A stretch of 30,454 bases of DNA. Source: an uncultured Clostridium sp. Lineage in GTDB: Bacteria > Bacillota > Clostridia > TANB77 > CAG-508. The position numbers and the translations under genes were made by a program. The stretch lies in contig USGK01000016.1 of the NCBI GenBank assembly GCA_900554175.1, positions 1 to 30,454 of the forward strand, given 5' to 3'. Shown one piece after another: positions 7,955 to 15,691 of the stretch. Below the pieces are notes generated by a model. That model did no database searches and was not told where the DNA came from. It saw nothing but the letters and a program-made list of their open reading frames with translations. Each line of letters opens with the position of its first letter. Position 1 is the first letter of the stretch.

Positions 7955-8185
7955 TTATTGAAGACTCTTTACTAAATCAGCAATTCTTTTAATACTTCTC
8001 CATGTATTAGGCTCAACCTGTGTAGGTTGAATTTCAATATCAAATTCTTCTTCTAAAGATGTTATTAATTCAATAAATGCTAAAGAGTCAAGAATTTCAT
8101 TGTCTAATAAGTCTATATCTCTATTTTCTTTTAATTTCTTATATCCTGTTAAATTTTCGATTATTTCTATAATTTTTTCTTCCAT
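7955..8185 (-). CDS. dltC: D-alanyl carrier protein DltC
   Basis: 76 residues from ATG 8185, with GGAGG nine bases upstream inside the end of dltA and only one base between the two genes. The phosphopantetheine site is DNEILDSLAF (Ser34), followed by IELITSLEEEFDIEI and the DltC-like end PNTWRSIKRIADLV. Length matches DltC (about 78). It carries D-alanine activated by DltA for esterification of teichoic acids on the cell surface. DltB and DltD are not next to it: downstream comes only the gene remnant and the tRNA-Gln copy, so transfer partners must be elsewhere, or the pair does another job. Confidence 0.75.
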   Translation of the reverse strand: MEEKIIEIIENLTGYKKLKENRDIDLLDNEILDSLAFIELITSLEEEFDIEIQPTQVEPNTWRSIKRIADLVKSLQ

Positions 8186-8186
8186 T

Positions 8187-9630
8187 TTAAAATTCCTCCA
8201 AAAGTCTCTTTTCGTCACATTTTCCATTTGCATTTAACGGAAATTCCTTAATAATTTTTATTTTTGGACACATATATTCTGGTATTTTTTTCTGCAAATC
8301 TTGTATAATTTCTAACTCTGATTTAGTTACATTTTCTTTTAAACTTACGAATGCAATTATATTTAAAACTTTGTCATCTTCATTAGCATTTCTAATTACT
8401 ACAGCCTTATCAATATAATCTAATTCTCGCAAATTTTCTTCAATATCTGTAAGCTCAATTCTATAACCTTTGAATTTTATTTGTTTATCTTTTCTTGCTT
8501 TATAATATAGCATCCCATTTTTTATATATCCCAAATCACCAGTTAAATATGCTTTTTTTTCATTGTACTCAAAAAAAGAATTATTTTGAGCATTTCCTAC
8601 ATATCCATCTGCAACACTTTCTCCAACAATTATTATCTCTCCAATTTCTCCATCCTGCAACTTATTTCTATTTTCATCCACAATATATATACTTACATCT
8701 TTTTTAGGAACCCCTACAGGTATATTTTCACTACTTACCATATCTTTACTTATATCTGTGCTTGTAACTGCAAAAGTACATTCTGTTGGTCCATAACTAT
8801 TTATTATCTGCAAGTTATCAAATCTCGAATATAATTTATTTATAGTTGACTTCAGTAATTTTTCTCCACAAAATAAAATTGTTTGTAAATTAGGCATCAA
8901 TTCTTTTCCAAATGACTTATCTAAAAGCAATAAATCTACAAATGATGGCGTGGCTACCATAAGATTTGCTTGACTTGATTTTAATTGTTCAAAAGTTTTA
9001 TTAAAATCTAACCCGTAAAATTTCATTTATTATAAAATGCTCACTTCCACTTATCAAACTCAAATATAAATCTGCAACTGATAAATCGAAAGAAAAATTC
9101 GCTTGATTAAGTATAACACCTTTTTTTATTCTTGTTATGTCTTTTAACCAATTTATACAAGAGTTCAAATTTTTATAAGTTATTTTAACACCTTTAGGAA
9201 CTCCTGTACTTCCTGATGTAAAAATAATATAGTAAATGTCATCTGGTTTCAAATATATATCATTTACCTCTTTATAACTGTCTTCATTCATTATCTCATT
9301 AATTTTTTGTTTTGATATATTCTTTCCTATAATTAATAACGGATTTACTTGTTTTATAATTTTTTCCACACGCTCTTTAGGCATACTATCATCTATTGGC
9401 ACATAAGTCATTCCAGCAAAAGAACAAGCTATAAATGTTGCTTTCATATAAATCTCTTTATGTCCATAAACGACAACTGGCTTTTTGTCTTTATTTTCCT
9501 TTATTAAAAAGTGATATATATTACACACAAATTTATATAGTTCCTTATAAGAATAGCTTTTATCATTTATTGTATATGCTTTATTACTTTTTCCTTCTTT
9601 CAATGCTTTTAATATATCATCTAAAATCAT
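8187..9630 (-). CDS. dltA: D-alanine--carrier ligase DltA, read through a +1 shift at CGG
   Basis: Adenylate-forming enzyme, 480 residues if joined (DltA is about 500). The first frame has the ATP loop TSGSTGVPKG (138-147) and ISGSEHF; the second has ATPSFVDLLLLDKSF, NSYGPTE, LTGDLGY, KFKGYRIEL and the C-terminal NANGKCDEKR lysine. Frame 0 stops soon after an in-frame CGG (9013-9015, codon 206). Skipping the C gives INEIL-G-LDFNKTFEQLKSS, continuing the family alignment (DltA relatives have a loop here before LKSS-type sequence). No other lesion is present. It lies 2 bases after the vanW stop and 1 base before dltC, so the three are one operon. It charges DltC with D-alanine in the cytoplasm. 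Confidence 0.8.
9012..9015 (-). other. CGG +1 frameshift site in dltA
   Basis: Frame 0 is GAA ATT TTA CGG GTT AGA TTT TAA; the protein continues as TTA (C) GGG TTA GAT TTT AAT AAA. The frame-0 stop comes three codons after CGG. The CGGGTTA sequence is shared with the vanW site. Confidence 0.8.
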
Positions 9631-9632
9631 AT

Positions 9633-10467
9633 TTACACCCTAATTTCTTCTTTTGGTATTAAATTATAATCATACATAACTTGTGAATGATTATCTAATA
9701 TCAATTCTTTTTTTATTTCTTGATTTGTTTCTTTATCAGTAATTATTCTATATACTTTACTATTTCTATAAAAAATTCCATCTTCATCTTTAGCATAATG
9801 ATTATCTTCTTCTACAATCTTATATTTTTCTTTCAAAGGAACTGTACTTCTGATTTCTCCATAAAGAAATGTGTCATCTAGCCATACTCTTATTTGAACT
9901 GGATACTCAGTAGTATTTTTAAATCTATAATCTAATGCTTTATAACTAATTGAGGTTCCTGTACCAAAAGGTACTCTTCTTTTTACATCTGGAAATAAGG
10001 CATCTGAATGATGATGTAATTCAGTAACTTCTAAAGGTGTATGTAATACTAACCAATGTATCATATTAGCCATTTGACATAAACCTCCTCCAACACCTTT
10101 TTTCATTTGGCTATTACTAATAACTAATCCCTCTAAATACCCTTTTCTTTTTGTTGCATTTCCTACTAAATTCCAAAAAGAAAATTCTTCTCCTGGATTT
10201 ATAATTATTCCATCTATCTTTTGACTTGCTAATTGTAAGTTTTTAACTTTATTTTTTTGTAACCCGCATATCTACTCCATGTAATTTTCTAAGTAAAACT
10301 TTGGTGTCTCCCTTCCAGATATATTCAAAATTTTTTTTATTTTTCTTTTTAGCAAACTTTTTCCCGTTCTTAAAATCTATAAAATCTTTCTTTTTAGCCT
10401 CTTTAAATAAGGATATCTTATAAGCTATTGGTCCATATTCACAAAATAATTTTCTTTTCTTTCCCAT
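9633..10467 (-). CDS. VanW family protein, read through a +1 shift at CGG
   Basis: Joined length 277, close to the roughly 275 residues of VanW. The first 67 codons (MGKKRKLFCEYGPIAYKISL..., LLRKLHGVDM) end at an in-frame CGG (10264-10266), after which frame 0 stops in five codons. The +1 frame continues GLQKNKVKNLQLASQKIDG, IIINPGEEFSFWNLVG, TKRKGYLEGLVIS, GGGLCQMANMIHWL and ELHHHSDALFPD, all typical VanW motifs; relatives have DM-aromatic-LQ-NKV at the joint. VanW accompanies vancomycin resistance clusters and has a proposed cell-wall role, but no established reaction. First gene of an operon with dltA and dltC, starting after AAAGGATCG and a consensus promoter. Confidence 0.8.
10263..10266 (-). 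other. CGG +1 frameshift site in vanW
   Basis: Frame 0 is GTA GAT ATG CGG GTT ACA AAA AAA TAA; the protein continues ATG (C) GGG TTA CAA AAA AAT AAA GTT. An A7 run lies in the shifted region, but the +1 frame gives family-like residues (LQKNKV) starting directly at the CGG, before the run. Confidence 0.75.
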
Positions 10468-10512
10468 TTTATTTCGATCCTTTCAACATTTTTTATATCA
10501 TTCGACAATTTT

Positions 10513-10541
10513 ATTATATCATCAAAATTTTTATTTTGCAA
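10513..10541 (-). promoter_or_regulatory. Sigma-A promoter of vanW-dltA-dltC
   Basis: TTGCAA (10536-10541), 17 bases, TATAAT (10513-10518), about 45 bases before the vanW start. The divergent ribbon-helix-helix gene starts about 90 bases away, so its product may act on this shared region (inference). Confidence 0.75.
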
Positions 10542-10629
10542 TAAAATGTTGTCAGTTTTTGGCAATATTTTTATTTTCATTTTTTGGGTACAATATAAAA
10601 TAATTCTACTATTTAAGAGGTGAATCCAA

Positions 10630-10818
10630 ATGAGTAAACAAGAAAGTGATAAAGAGGATAAATTCATAATAAAAAAAGAAAAAAATACTAATCGTAGAAT
10701 CATAATCAGAACTACTAATGAAATGGCTGACGAAATTTTTAATATTGCTAAAGAAAATGGTGTTAGCGTTAATAATCTTCTTGTTAGTTGTATTAGATAT
10801 GCTCTTGATCATAGATAA
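10630..10818 (+). CDS. Ribbon-helix-helix (Arc/CopG-like) DNA-binding protein
   Basis: 62 residues with AGAGGTGAATCC before the ATG. A charged N-terminal arm is followed by a beta strand NRRIIIRTTNEMAD, helix EIFNIAKENG, turn VSVNNLLVS and helix CIRYALD, the fold of Arc/CopG repressors. Such small proteins bind operators as dimers, often their own. It is transcribed away from vanW-dltA-dltC across a 160-base gap and ends at a strong terminator, so it is a candidate local regulator. No toxin gene lies beside it. Confidence 0.7.
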   Translation: MSKQESDKEDKFIIKKEKNTNRRIIIRTTNEMADEIFNIAKENGVSVNNLLVSCIRYALDHR

Positions 10819-10823
10819 AATTC

Positions 10824-10861
10824 AAGCACATAATAACTTAGAATGTTACTATGTGCTTTTT
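10824..10861 (+). terminator. Terminator of the ribbon-helix-helix gene
   Basis: Stem AGCACATA/TATGTGCT with an inner GTAAC-like pairing, followed by TTTTT. From here to 11048 there is no gene, only AT-rich sequence with a weak hairpin just downstream of tRNA-Gln. Confidence 0.75.
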
Positions 10862-11048
10862 ATTATGCTACTTTATATTAATACAAAAAATATTTCTGCA
10901 AATACTTTATCAGAATTAATTAGTTTTTAATACTAAATGATTGTTTTATTGCTTTAGCAATTACAGATTATTATATGCAGAGCAATAAAAAAATTATCAT
11001 ATTTTAACTTATTCTCAAAAATAAGCTTAATTAGATAATTCTTTAAAT

Positions 11049-11123
11049 TGGCTGGGCTGGCTAGATTCGAACTAGCGCATGCATGAGTCAAAGTCATGTG
11101 CCTTACCGCTTGGCTACAGCCCA
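11049..11123 (-). tRNA. tRNA-Gln (anticodon TTG)
   Basis: 75 bases with encoded CCA: acceptor TGGGCTG/CAGCCCA, D stem GCC/GGC, anticodon stem CATGA/TCATG around CTTTGAC, T arm GCTAG-TTCGAAT-CTAGC. Co-transcribed behind tRNA-His. A damaged copy lies at 7681-7752. Confidence 0.93.
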
Positions 11124-11141
11124 ATATTCAAATTATAAAAA

Positions 11142-11219
11142 TGGGGTGGAAGATGGGACTCGAACCCACGGTCTCCAGTGCCACAAACTGGCGCGTTAAC
11201 CAGCTACGCTACATCCACC
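11142..11219 (-). tRNA. tRNA-His (anticodon GTG)
   Basis: Encodes the extra 5' G opposite discriminator C that marks tRNA-His, the loop TTGTGGC-type anticodon GTG, T arm GTGGG-TTCGAGT-CCCAT and a genomic CCA end. It lies 18 bases before tRNA-Gln in a two-tRNA transcript. Confidence 0.93.
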
Positions 11220-11240
11220 ATTGTTATAACGTACTTTCAT

Positions 11241-11270
11241 ATTTTACATCAAAATGCATGGTTTTGTCAA
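11241..11270 (-). promoter_or_regulatory. Promoter of the tRNA-His/tRNA-Gln pair
   Basis: Perfect TTGACA (11265-11270), 18-base spacer, TAAAAT (11241-11246). Confidence 0.7.
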
Positions 11271-11317
11271 CCTTTTTGATAAATTTTTTTATTTTTTTAG
11301 CTAATAACTGTTATTTA

Positions 11318-11656
11318 TCAATATTCTTCCAATCCTCCATATAAGTTATAAACATTCGTATATCCCATATTTTTTAATTTCAAACAAGCTTTTTTACTTC
11401 TATTTCCACTTGAGCAATAAACAACTATTATTTCATTATTACTTATGTTTAAATTTCTAAATTTATAATTAAATTCATACTCAGGAATATTTATAGCTCC
11501 ATCTAAGTGTCCCTCTTCAAATTCTTTTTTAGCTCTGACATCAATTAATATTGCCCCTTTTTTTTGCATTTTTTTTAATTCTTCCAAATTAATATCTAAT
11601 TCCTCCATACCTCTATAAAAGCCATGTTTGAATAAATACATAAACCTTTTTAACAT
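11318..11656 (-). CDS. Single-domain rhodanese-like sulfurtransferase
   Basis: 112 residues from ATG 11656, seven bases after AAAGGTGG; longer frames starting at GTG overlap that site. It shows the rhodanese pattern ILIDVRAKKEFEEGHLDGAINIP and the active-site loop YCSSGNRS with Cys81, then the closing LYGGLEEY. A short N-terminal helix (MLKRFMYLFKHGF) precedes the domain. Single-domain rhodaneses carry a persulfide and pass sulfur on in the cytoplasm; the partner cannot be told from the neighbours. It appears monocistronic. Confidence 0.85.
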   Translation of the reverse strand: MLKRFMYLFKHGFYRGMEELDINLEELKKMQKKGAILIDVRAKKEFEEGHLDGAINIPEYEFNYKFRNLNISNNEIIVVYCSSGNRSKKACLKLKNMGYTNVYNLYGGLEEY

Positions 11657-11801
11657 ATACATTCCACCTTTTTTCACTTAATACAACATATGTGTTTTTT
11701 TAACAAATTGTTCCTTTTTTTGACAAATAACTATAAAATTTCTTAATATTCGATTTTATATTATGTTTATCTAATTATGTTACAAAAAAAAATGTTCTAT
11801 A

Positions 11802-11884
11802 TGTGGAAACTGTGGATAACTTTGTGAATAACTTTAAAAAGTCACATTTAAGTGCTATTTTATTCACACATCAGCTGTTGATAA
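11802..11884. other. Cluster of five DnaA-box-like sequences
   Basis: Within 83 bases: TGTGGAAAC (11802), TGTGGATAA (11811, perfect consensus), TGTGAATAA (11823), TTATTCACA on the opposite strand (11860) and TGTTGATAA (11876); apart from the first, each is zero or one mismatch from consensus. The flanks (11690-11800 and 11885-11950) are extremely AT-rich and hold no gene. The pattern resembles a replication origin, but dnaA, dnaN and rpmH are absent and gene strand does not switch here. Confidence 0.6.
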
Positions 11885-11954
11885 AATGTTTATTATTTAT
11901 ATTTTTTCATTTTATTGTTTTATGTCTATCAAATCTTTGTTTTTATTTATCTTT

Positions 11955-12224
11955 TTATATCATAAATCTAAAATAAATATATATCAAAATTTCTAGAATT
12001 AATATTGCTGGCATTCCTATTATAAATTTTAATTTCTTTGTTTTATGTCTAAATATATACATTCCAAGAATAGTACCTACTCCACCACCTAAAAAAGTAA
12101 ATGCAAATAAAGTATTCTCTGGAATTCTCCACATTCCTTTAATGGCTTTAAGTTTATCTATTCCCATAATTAAAAAACCAATTATATTTATTATCAATAA
12201 ATATATTATTATATTCTTTTCCAT
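11955..12224 (-). CDS. DUF1294 small membrane protein
   Basis: 89 residues with three hydrophobic helices and the DUF1294 signature: NIIGFLIMGIDKLKAI, WRIPENTLFAFTFLGGGVGTILGMYIFRHKTKK, then a final helix. The ribosome binding site is AAAGGATTGAG. Function of the family is unknown to me. It uses TGA as its stop, which shows that TGA terminates normally in this genome. It is downstream of the HIT gene but separated by a terminator. Confidence 0.8.
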   Translation of the reverse strand: MEKNIIIYLLIINIIGFLIMGIDKLKAIKGMWRIPENTLFAFTFLGGGVGTILGMYIFRHKTKKLKFIIGMPAILILEILIYIYFRFMI

Positions 12225-12302
12225 AATCTCAATCCTTTTTTATTTAAAATTTTATATTAAAATCCCTGTAAATAATCTATTATTATGTTTTCTATTAAAA
12301 AA

Positions 12303-12344
12303 TTAAAAAGGTAAAAAGGGATTTTTCCCTAAATTACCTTTTTT
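12303..12344 (-). terminator. Terminator of the HIT gene
   Basis: Stem AAAGGTAA...AGGGA/TCCC...TTACCTTT immediately after the HIT stop codon, followed on the minus strand by T-rich sequence. Confidence 0.75.
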
Positions 12345-12347
12345 GAC

Positions 12348-12695
12348 TTAAACAATTTTATCCCCAAGTTTTTTTCCTGATAATATATGAAAATGCAAAT
12401 GCATAACCTCTTGACCAGCATCTTTACCACAATTAACTATTAATCTATATCCATTTTCGTCAAATCCCTCTTGCTTAGCAATTACATTAACTATTTTATG
12501 CATATGTGAAATTAGTTCTCCATCTTCCTCTTTTACATCTGCAAGTGAAGAAATATGTTTTTTTGGTATTAATAATATATGAATTGGCGCAGCTGGATTT
12601 ATGTCTTTAAAAGCAAAAACTTTTTCATCTTCATAAACCTTTGAAGATGGAACATCTCCTCTGATTATTTTACAAAATAAACAATTATCATCCAT
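12348..12695 (-). CDS. HIT family (HinT-type) nucleoside phosphoramidase
   Basis: 115 residues with the zinc-type start CLFCKIIRGDVPSSKVYED, the strand ILLIPKKHISS and the HIT motif HLHFH (His99, His101, His103). This matches bacterial HinT proteins, which hydrolyse adenosine phosphoramidates such as aminoacyl-AMP adducts. It sits 80 bases downstream of alaS on the same strand and could be co-transcribed with it, which suits a role in clearing aminoacyl-adenylates (inference). Confidence 0.88.
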   Translation of the reverse strand: MDDNCLFCKIIRGDVPSSKVYEDEKVFAFKDINPAAPIHILLIPKKHISSLADVKEEDGELISHMHKIVNVIAKQEGFDENGYRLIVNCGKDAGQEVMHLHFHILSGKKLGDKIV

Positions 12696-12777
12696 TTTAA
12701 TATCATTCCTTTCTAAAGATTTTTAAACTTTATTCGTTTCTTTCTTTCATCTATTAAATTAAAAATTTTATTCCTTT

Positions 12778-14532
12778 TTATTCTAAGATAGCTTTTATTC
12801 TTCTAACTCCAGATGAACTAGACTCTTCTTTCTTTATTTTAAATTTACCCAATTCCTTTGTATTAGATACGTGAGGTCCACCGCATATTTCTAAAGAAAC
12901 ATCTCCAATTTTATAAACAGATACAACATCTCCATATTTTTCTATAAACATAGCTTCTGCCCCCATATCTATAGCTTCTTGTTTTTTCATTTCCAAATGT
13001 TCAACAGGAATTGCCTCTTGAATCCATTTATTTACTAAATCCTCCGTCTGTTTCTTTTGCTCATCAGTCATTTTACTATCATGCGAAAAGTCAAATCTCA
13101 TCCTTTCTGCAGTTATATTGCTACCTCTTTGATGAACATGCATACCTAAAATTTGTTTTAATGCTGCATTCAATAAGTGAGTTGCAGTATGATACTTTGT
13201 TTCCATTTCTCCAGTTGACGCTAATCCACCTTTAAATTTCTGACTTGAGCCTTGTCTTGATTTTTCCTGATGCTCTTTAAAAAGTTTATTAAATCCATCC
13301 ATATCAATTGTAAATTCGTTCTCCTCAGCAAGCTCTTTGGTTACCTCTGGTGGAAAACCATACGTGTCATATAATTTAAATACTATCTTTCCATCCAAAA
13401 CTTTATTTCCAACAGCTTTCGCATTCTTTAATTCTTTATAAAATTCCCTTTCACCATGTGCTAATGTTTTTACAAATTTATCTTTTTCTTCTATTATTAC
13501 AGATTTTATAGAATCTTTTTTTTCTTCTAACTCTGGATACATGTCTTTTAGCGTTTCAATATTTAAGTCTATTAACATTGATAGTTCTTCAAGATTAATC
13601 TGCAATTTATTTATATGTCTTATCATTCTTCTTATTAAACGACGAAGTACATAACCTCTATCTAAATTACTTGGCCTTCCTCCATCTGCAATAATCATAA
13701 TACTTGAACGAAGATGTTCTGCAATTATTCTTCTACTATAAATGCTATCTATCTTTTGAAGTTCTTCAAGCTTTTTCATAATAGGTATAAATATCTCTGT
13801 ATCAAAAGGTGTTTCTTTTCCTTGAAGAAGCATTGCAACTCTTTCTAGTCCAAGACCTGTATCTACATTTTTTTGTTTCAAATTCGTTAATGTTCCATCT
13901 TCATTTTTATAAAATTCCATAAAAACGTTATTCCATATTTCAACATATTTCCCACAGTCACAATCTGGATTACATCCTTCTGAGCATTTTGGTTTTCCTG
14001 TATCATAAAACATTTCTGTATCAGATCCACATGGACCTGTTTCACCTGCAATCCACCAGTTATCTTTCAAGAAATATATTCTTTCCCTTGAAATACCTGC
14101 CTCTTCCCATAATCTAGCAGACTCTTCATCCTTAGGTAGTGATTCGTTTCCTGCAAAACATGTAACTGATATTTTCTCTGCCGGAATTTGTAATTCCTTT
14201 GTTAGAAATTCATAACTCATTTTGATAGATTCTTCTTTAAAATAATCACCTAAAGACCAATTTCCAAGCATTTCAAAATATGTTAAATGTCTATTATCAC
14301 CAACTTCGTCAATATCATTTGTTCTAATACATTTTTGAAAATCTGTAAGTCTTGTCCCCTCCGGATGTTTCTCACCAAGCAAATATGGAACTAAAGGTTG
14401 CATACCTGCAGTTGTAAATAATACTGATGGATCATTTTCTGGAATTAATGGAGCTGAAGGTATAACTTTGTGTCCGTGATTCTTAAAAAAATTTAAATAT
14501 TTATTTCTTATTTCTAGTACTTTCATTAACAT
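12778..14532 (-). CDS. alaS: Miniature alanyl-tRNA synthetase lacking C-Ala and part of the editing region
   Basis: 584 residues against about 875 in most bacteria. The class II core is complete (EIRNKYLNFF, TTAGMQPLVPYLLG, NRHLTYFEMLGNWSLGDYF, CGSDTEMFYD, EIWNNVFMEFY, GLGLERVAML), as is the helical tRNA-binding part (LRRLIRRMIRH, YDTYGFPPEVT). It then jumps from about residue 437 (SSQKFKGGLA) straight to the editing zinc site HTATH and CGGPH, omitting the beta-barrel part with the PFYAESGGQVGDTG-type motif, and ends after SSSSGVRRIKAI with no C-Ala domain. The frame is intact and the stop is clean, so this is a compact form, not a truncation by mutation. ATG at 14526 is an alternative start. 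Own promoter; attaches alanine to tRNA-Ala. Confidence 0.92.
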   Translation of the reverse strand: MLMKVLEIRNKYLNFFKNHGHKVIPSAPLIPENDPSVLFTTAGMQPLVPYLLGEKHPEGTRLTDFQKCIRTNDIDEVGDNRHLTYFEMLGNWSLGDYFKEESIKMSYEFLTKELQIPAEKISVTCFAGNESLPKDEESARLWEEAGISRERIYFLKDNWWIAGETGPCGSDTEMFYDTGKPKCSEGCNPDCDCGKYVEIWNNVFMEFYKNEDGTLTNLKQKNVDTGLGLERVAMLLQGKETPFDTEIFIPIMKKLEELQKIDSIYSRRIIAEHLRSSIMIIADGGRPSNLDRGYVLRRLIRRMIRHINKLQINLEELSMLIDLNIETLKDMYPELEEKKDSIKSVIIEEKDKFVKTLAHGEREFYKELKNAKAVGNKVLDGKIVFKLYDTYGFPPEVTKELAEENEFTIDMDGFNKLFKEHQEKSRQGSSQKFKGGLASTGEMETKYHTATHLLNAALKQILGMHVHQRGSNITAERMRFDFSHDSKMTDEQKKQTEDLVNKWIQEAIPVEHLEMKKQEAIDMGAEAMFIEKYGDVVSVYKIGDVSLEICGGPHVSNTKELGKFKIKKEESSSSGVRRIKAILE

Positions 14533-14564
14533 TCTTCTTTCTCTTTATAAAATTTTACTTTTAT

Positions 14565-14593
14565 ATTATACCTTACAAACCTTAAAATAGCAA
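14565..14593 (-). promoter_or_regulatory. Promoter of alaS
   Basis: TTGCTA (14588-14593), 17 bases, TATAAT (14565-14570), about 35 bases before the start. The short leader rules out a T-box riboswitch, the usual control of synthetase genes in this group. Confidence 0.65.
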
Positions 14594-14660
14594 GATTTTT
14601 CCTTAAATTTAACATTTATACTTGAATTTAATCTGTAAATCTTTTAACATTCAAAGTTTG

Positions 14661-15536
14661 TTATTTAAATTCATACTCTTCTAAAATTTCTGTAAAGTCT
14701 GTAACTAATTTTCCACCTTGCTTTATAAGATCATTCGTTCCAAAAGAATTTTCTGAACTAATATCTCCAGGAATTACGAAAATATCTCTTCCCTCATTCA
14801 AAGCAAAATCAACGGTAATTAAAGTTCCACTTTTTTTCTTAGCCTCTACCACTAAAACCCCTCTCGACATTCCACTTATTATCCTATTTCTTGCAACAAA
14901 ATTTCTTTTTTCAGGAGCCGTTCCCAATGGATATTCTGAAATAATAACACCCTCATTTTCTAAAATTTTTTGAACTAAATATAAATTTTCTTTTGGATAA
15001 ATAACATTAATTCCGCTTCCCAAAACAGCAATGGTTTTCTCTTTAGCATAAATAGCGCCTAAATGAGCACAAGTATCAATTCCCTTTGCCAATCCACTTA
15101 TTATATTTATATTATTTTTTGAAAGATTATAGGCAAAATTTTTAGCTATTTTCTTACCATAATCTCTAGCCTCTCTGCATCCGATAATTGCAATGCTCAT
15201 TTTATTTAATATTTTTTTATTTCCTTTTAAATACAAAAATATTGGTGGGTCATATATATTTCTTAAAATATTAGGATATTCATCATCCAAAATTGAAACA
15301 ATTTCTATATTATTTTTTATCATATATTTTAAATGTATTTTAGCAATCTCTTTTATTCTATTATTTAAAATATTTTCTGATATTTTTTTACCAATTCCTA
15401 CTACATTATTTAATTTATATTTTTCCGCATAATATATAGATTTTATAGTTTTAAATTCTTTTATCAAATTTCTAAATCTCACTATTCCCAAATCTTTAAT
15501 TAATGATAGCCAAACCTTATAATAATCCTCTTCCAT
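14661..15536 (-). CDS. dprA: DNA-processing protein DprA (Smf)
   Basis: 291 residues from ATG 15536 behind TAGGAGGTAATTGG; the upstream in-frame ATG lies before that site. An N-terminal helix-hairpin region (VVGIGKKISENIL) is followed by the Rossmann-like DprA core: YPNILRNIYDPPIFLYLKG, AIIGCREARDYG, ISGLAKGIDTCAH, AVLGSGINVIYP, EYPLGTAPEKRNFVARNRII and FVIPGDISSENSFGTNDLIKQGG. It loads RecA on incoming single-stranded DNA during transformation. Length is like B. subtilis Smf; there is no C-terminal winged helix. Other competence genes are not in the window. Confidence 0.92.
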   Translation of the reverse strand: MEEDYYKVWLSLIKDLGIVRFRNLIKEFKTIKSIYYAEKYKLNNVVGIGKKISENILNNRIKEIAKIHLKYMIKNNIEIVSILDDEYPNILRNIYDPPIFLYLKGNKKILNKMSIAIIGCREARDYGKKIAKNFAYNLSKNNINIISGLAKGIDTCAHLGAIYAKEKTIAVLGSGINVIYPKENLYLVQKILENEGVIISEYPLGTAPEKRNFVARNRIISGMSRGVLVVEAKKKSGTLITVDFALNEGRDIFVIPGDISSENSFGTNDLIKQGGKLVTDFTEILEEYEFK

Positions 15537-15598
15537 CCAATTACCTCCTAACATCTTATTTTCATATCTTTCAATGATAAATTGCTAAAATTTTCTCA

Positions 15599-15643
15599 TA
15601 AAAAAAGAGCAAACAAGAAGATATAAAATCTCCCTATTTGCCC
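15599..15643 (-). terminator. Terminator downstream of cwlD
   Basis: Imperfect long stem GGGCAAATAGGGAGAT with ATCTTCTTGTTTGCTC, followed on the minus strand by TTTTTTT. Confidence 0.75.
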
Positions 15644-15691
15644 CTATTTAATTATTCCTTATACTACTATTTTCTTTAAAAAAAGTCAACT

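Noticed and set aside
10252..10259. A7 run as the cause of the vanW frame break
   Set aside because: The +1 frame already gives family-like residues (LQKNKV) starting at the CGG, upstream of the run, and a one-base A loss would give the wrong frame.
11802..11884. Calling the DnaA-box cluster oriC
   Set aside because: No dnaA, dnaN or rpmH nearby, and genes on both sides stay on the minus strand instead of diverging.
14533..14660. T-box riboswitch upstream of alaS
   Set aside because: The promoter leaves only about 30 bases of leader, too short for a T-box.
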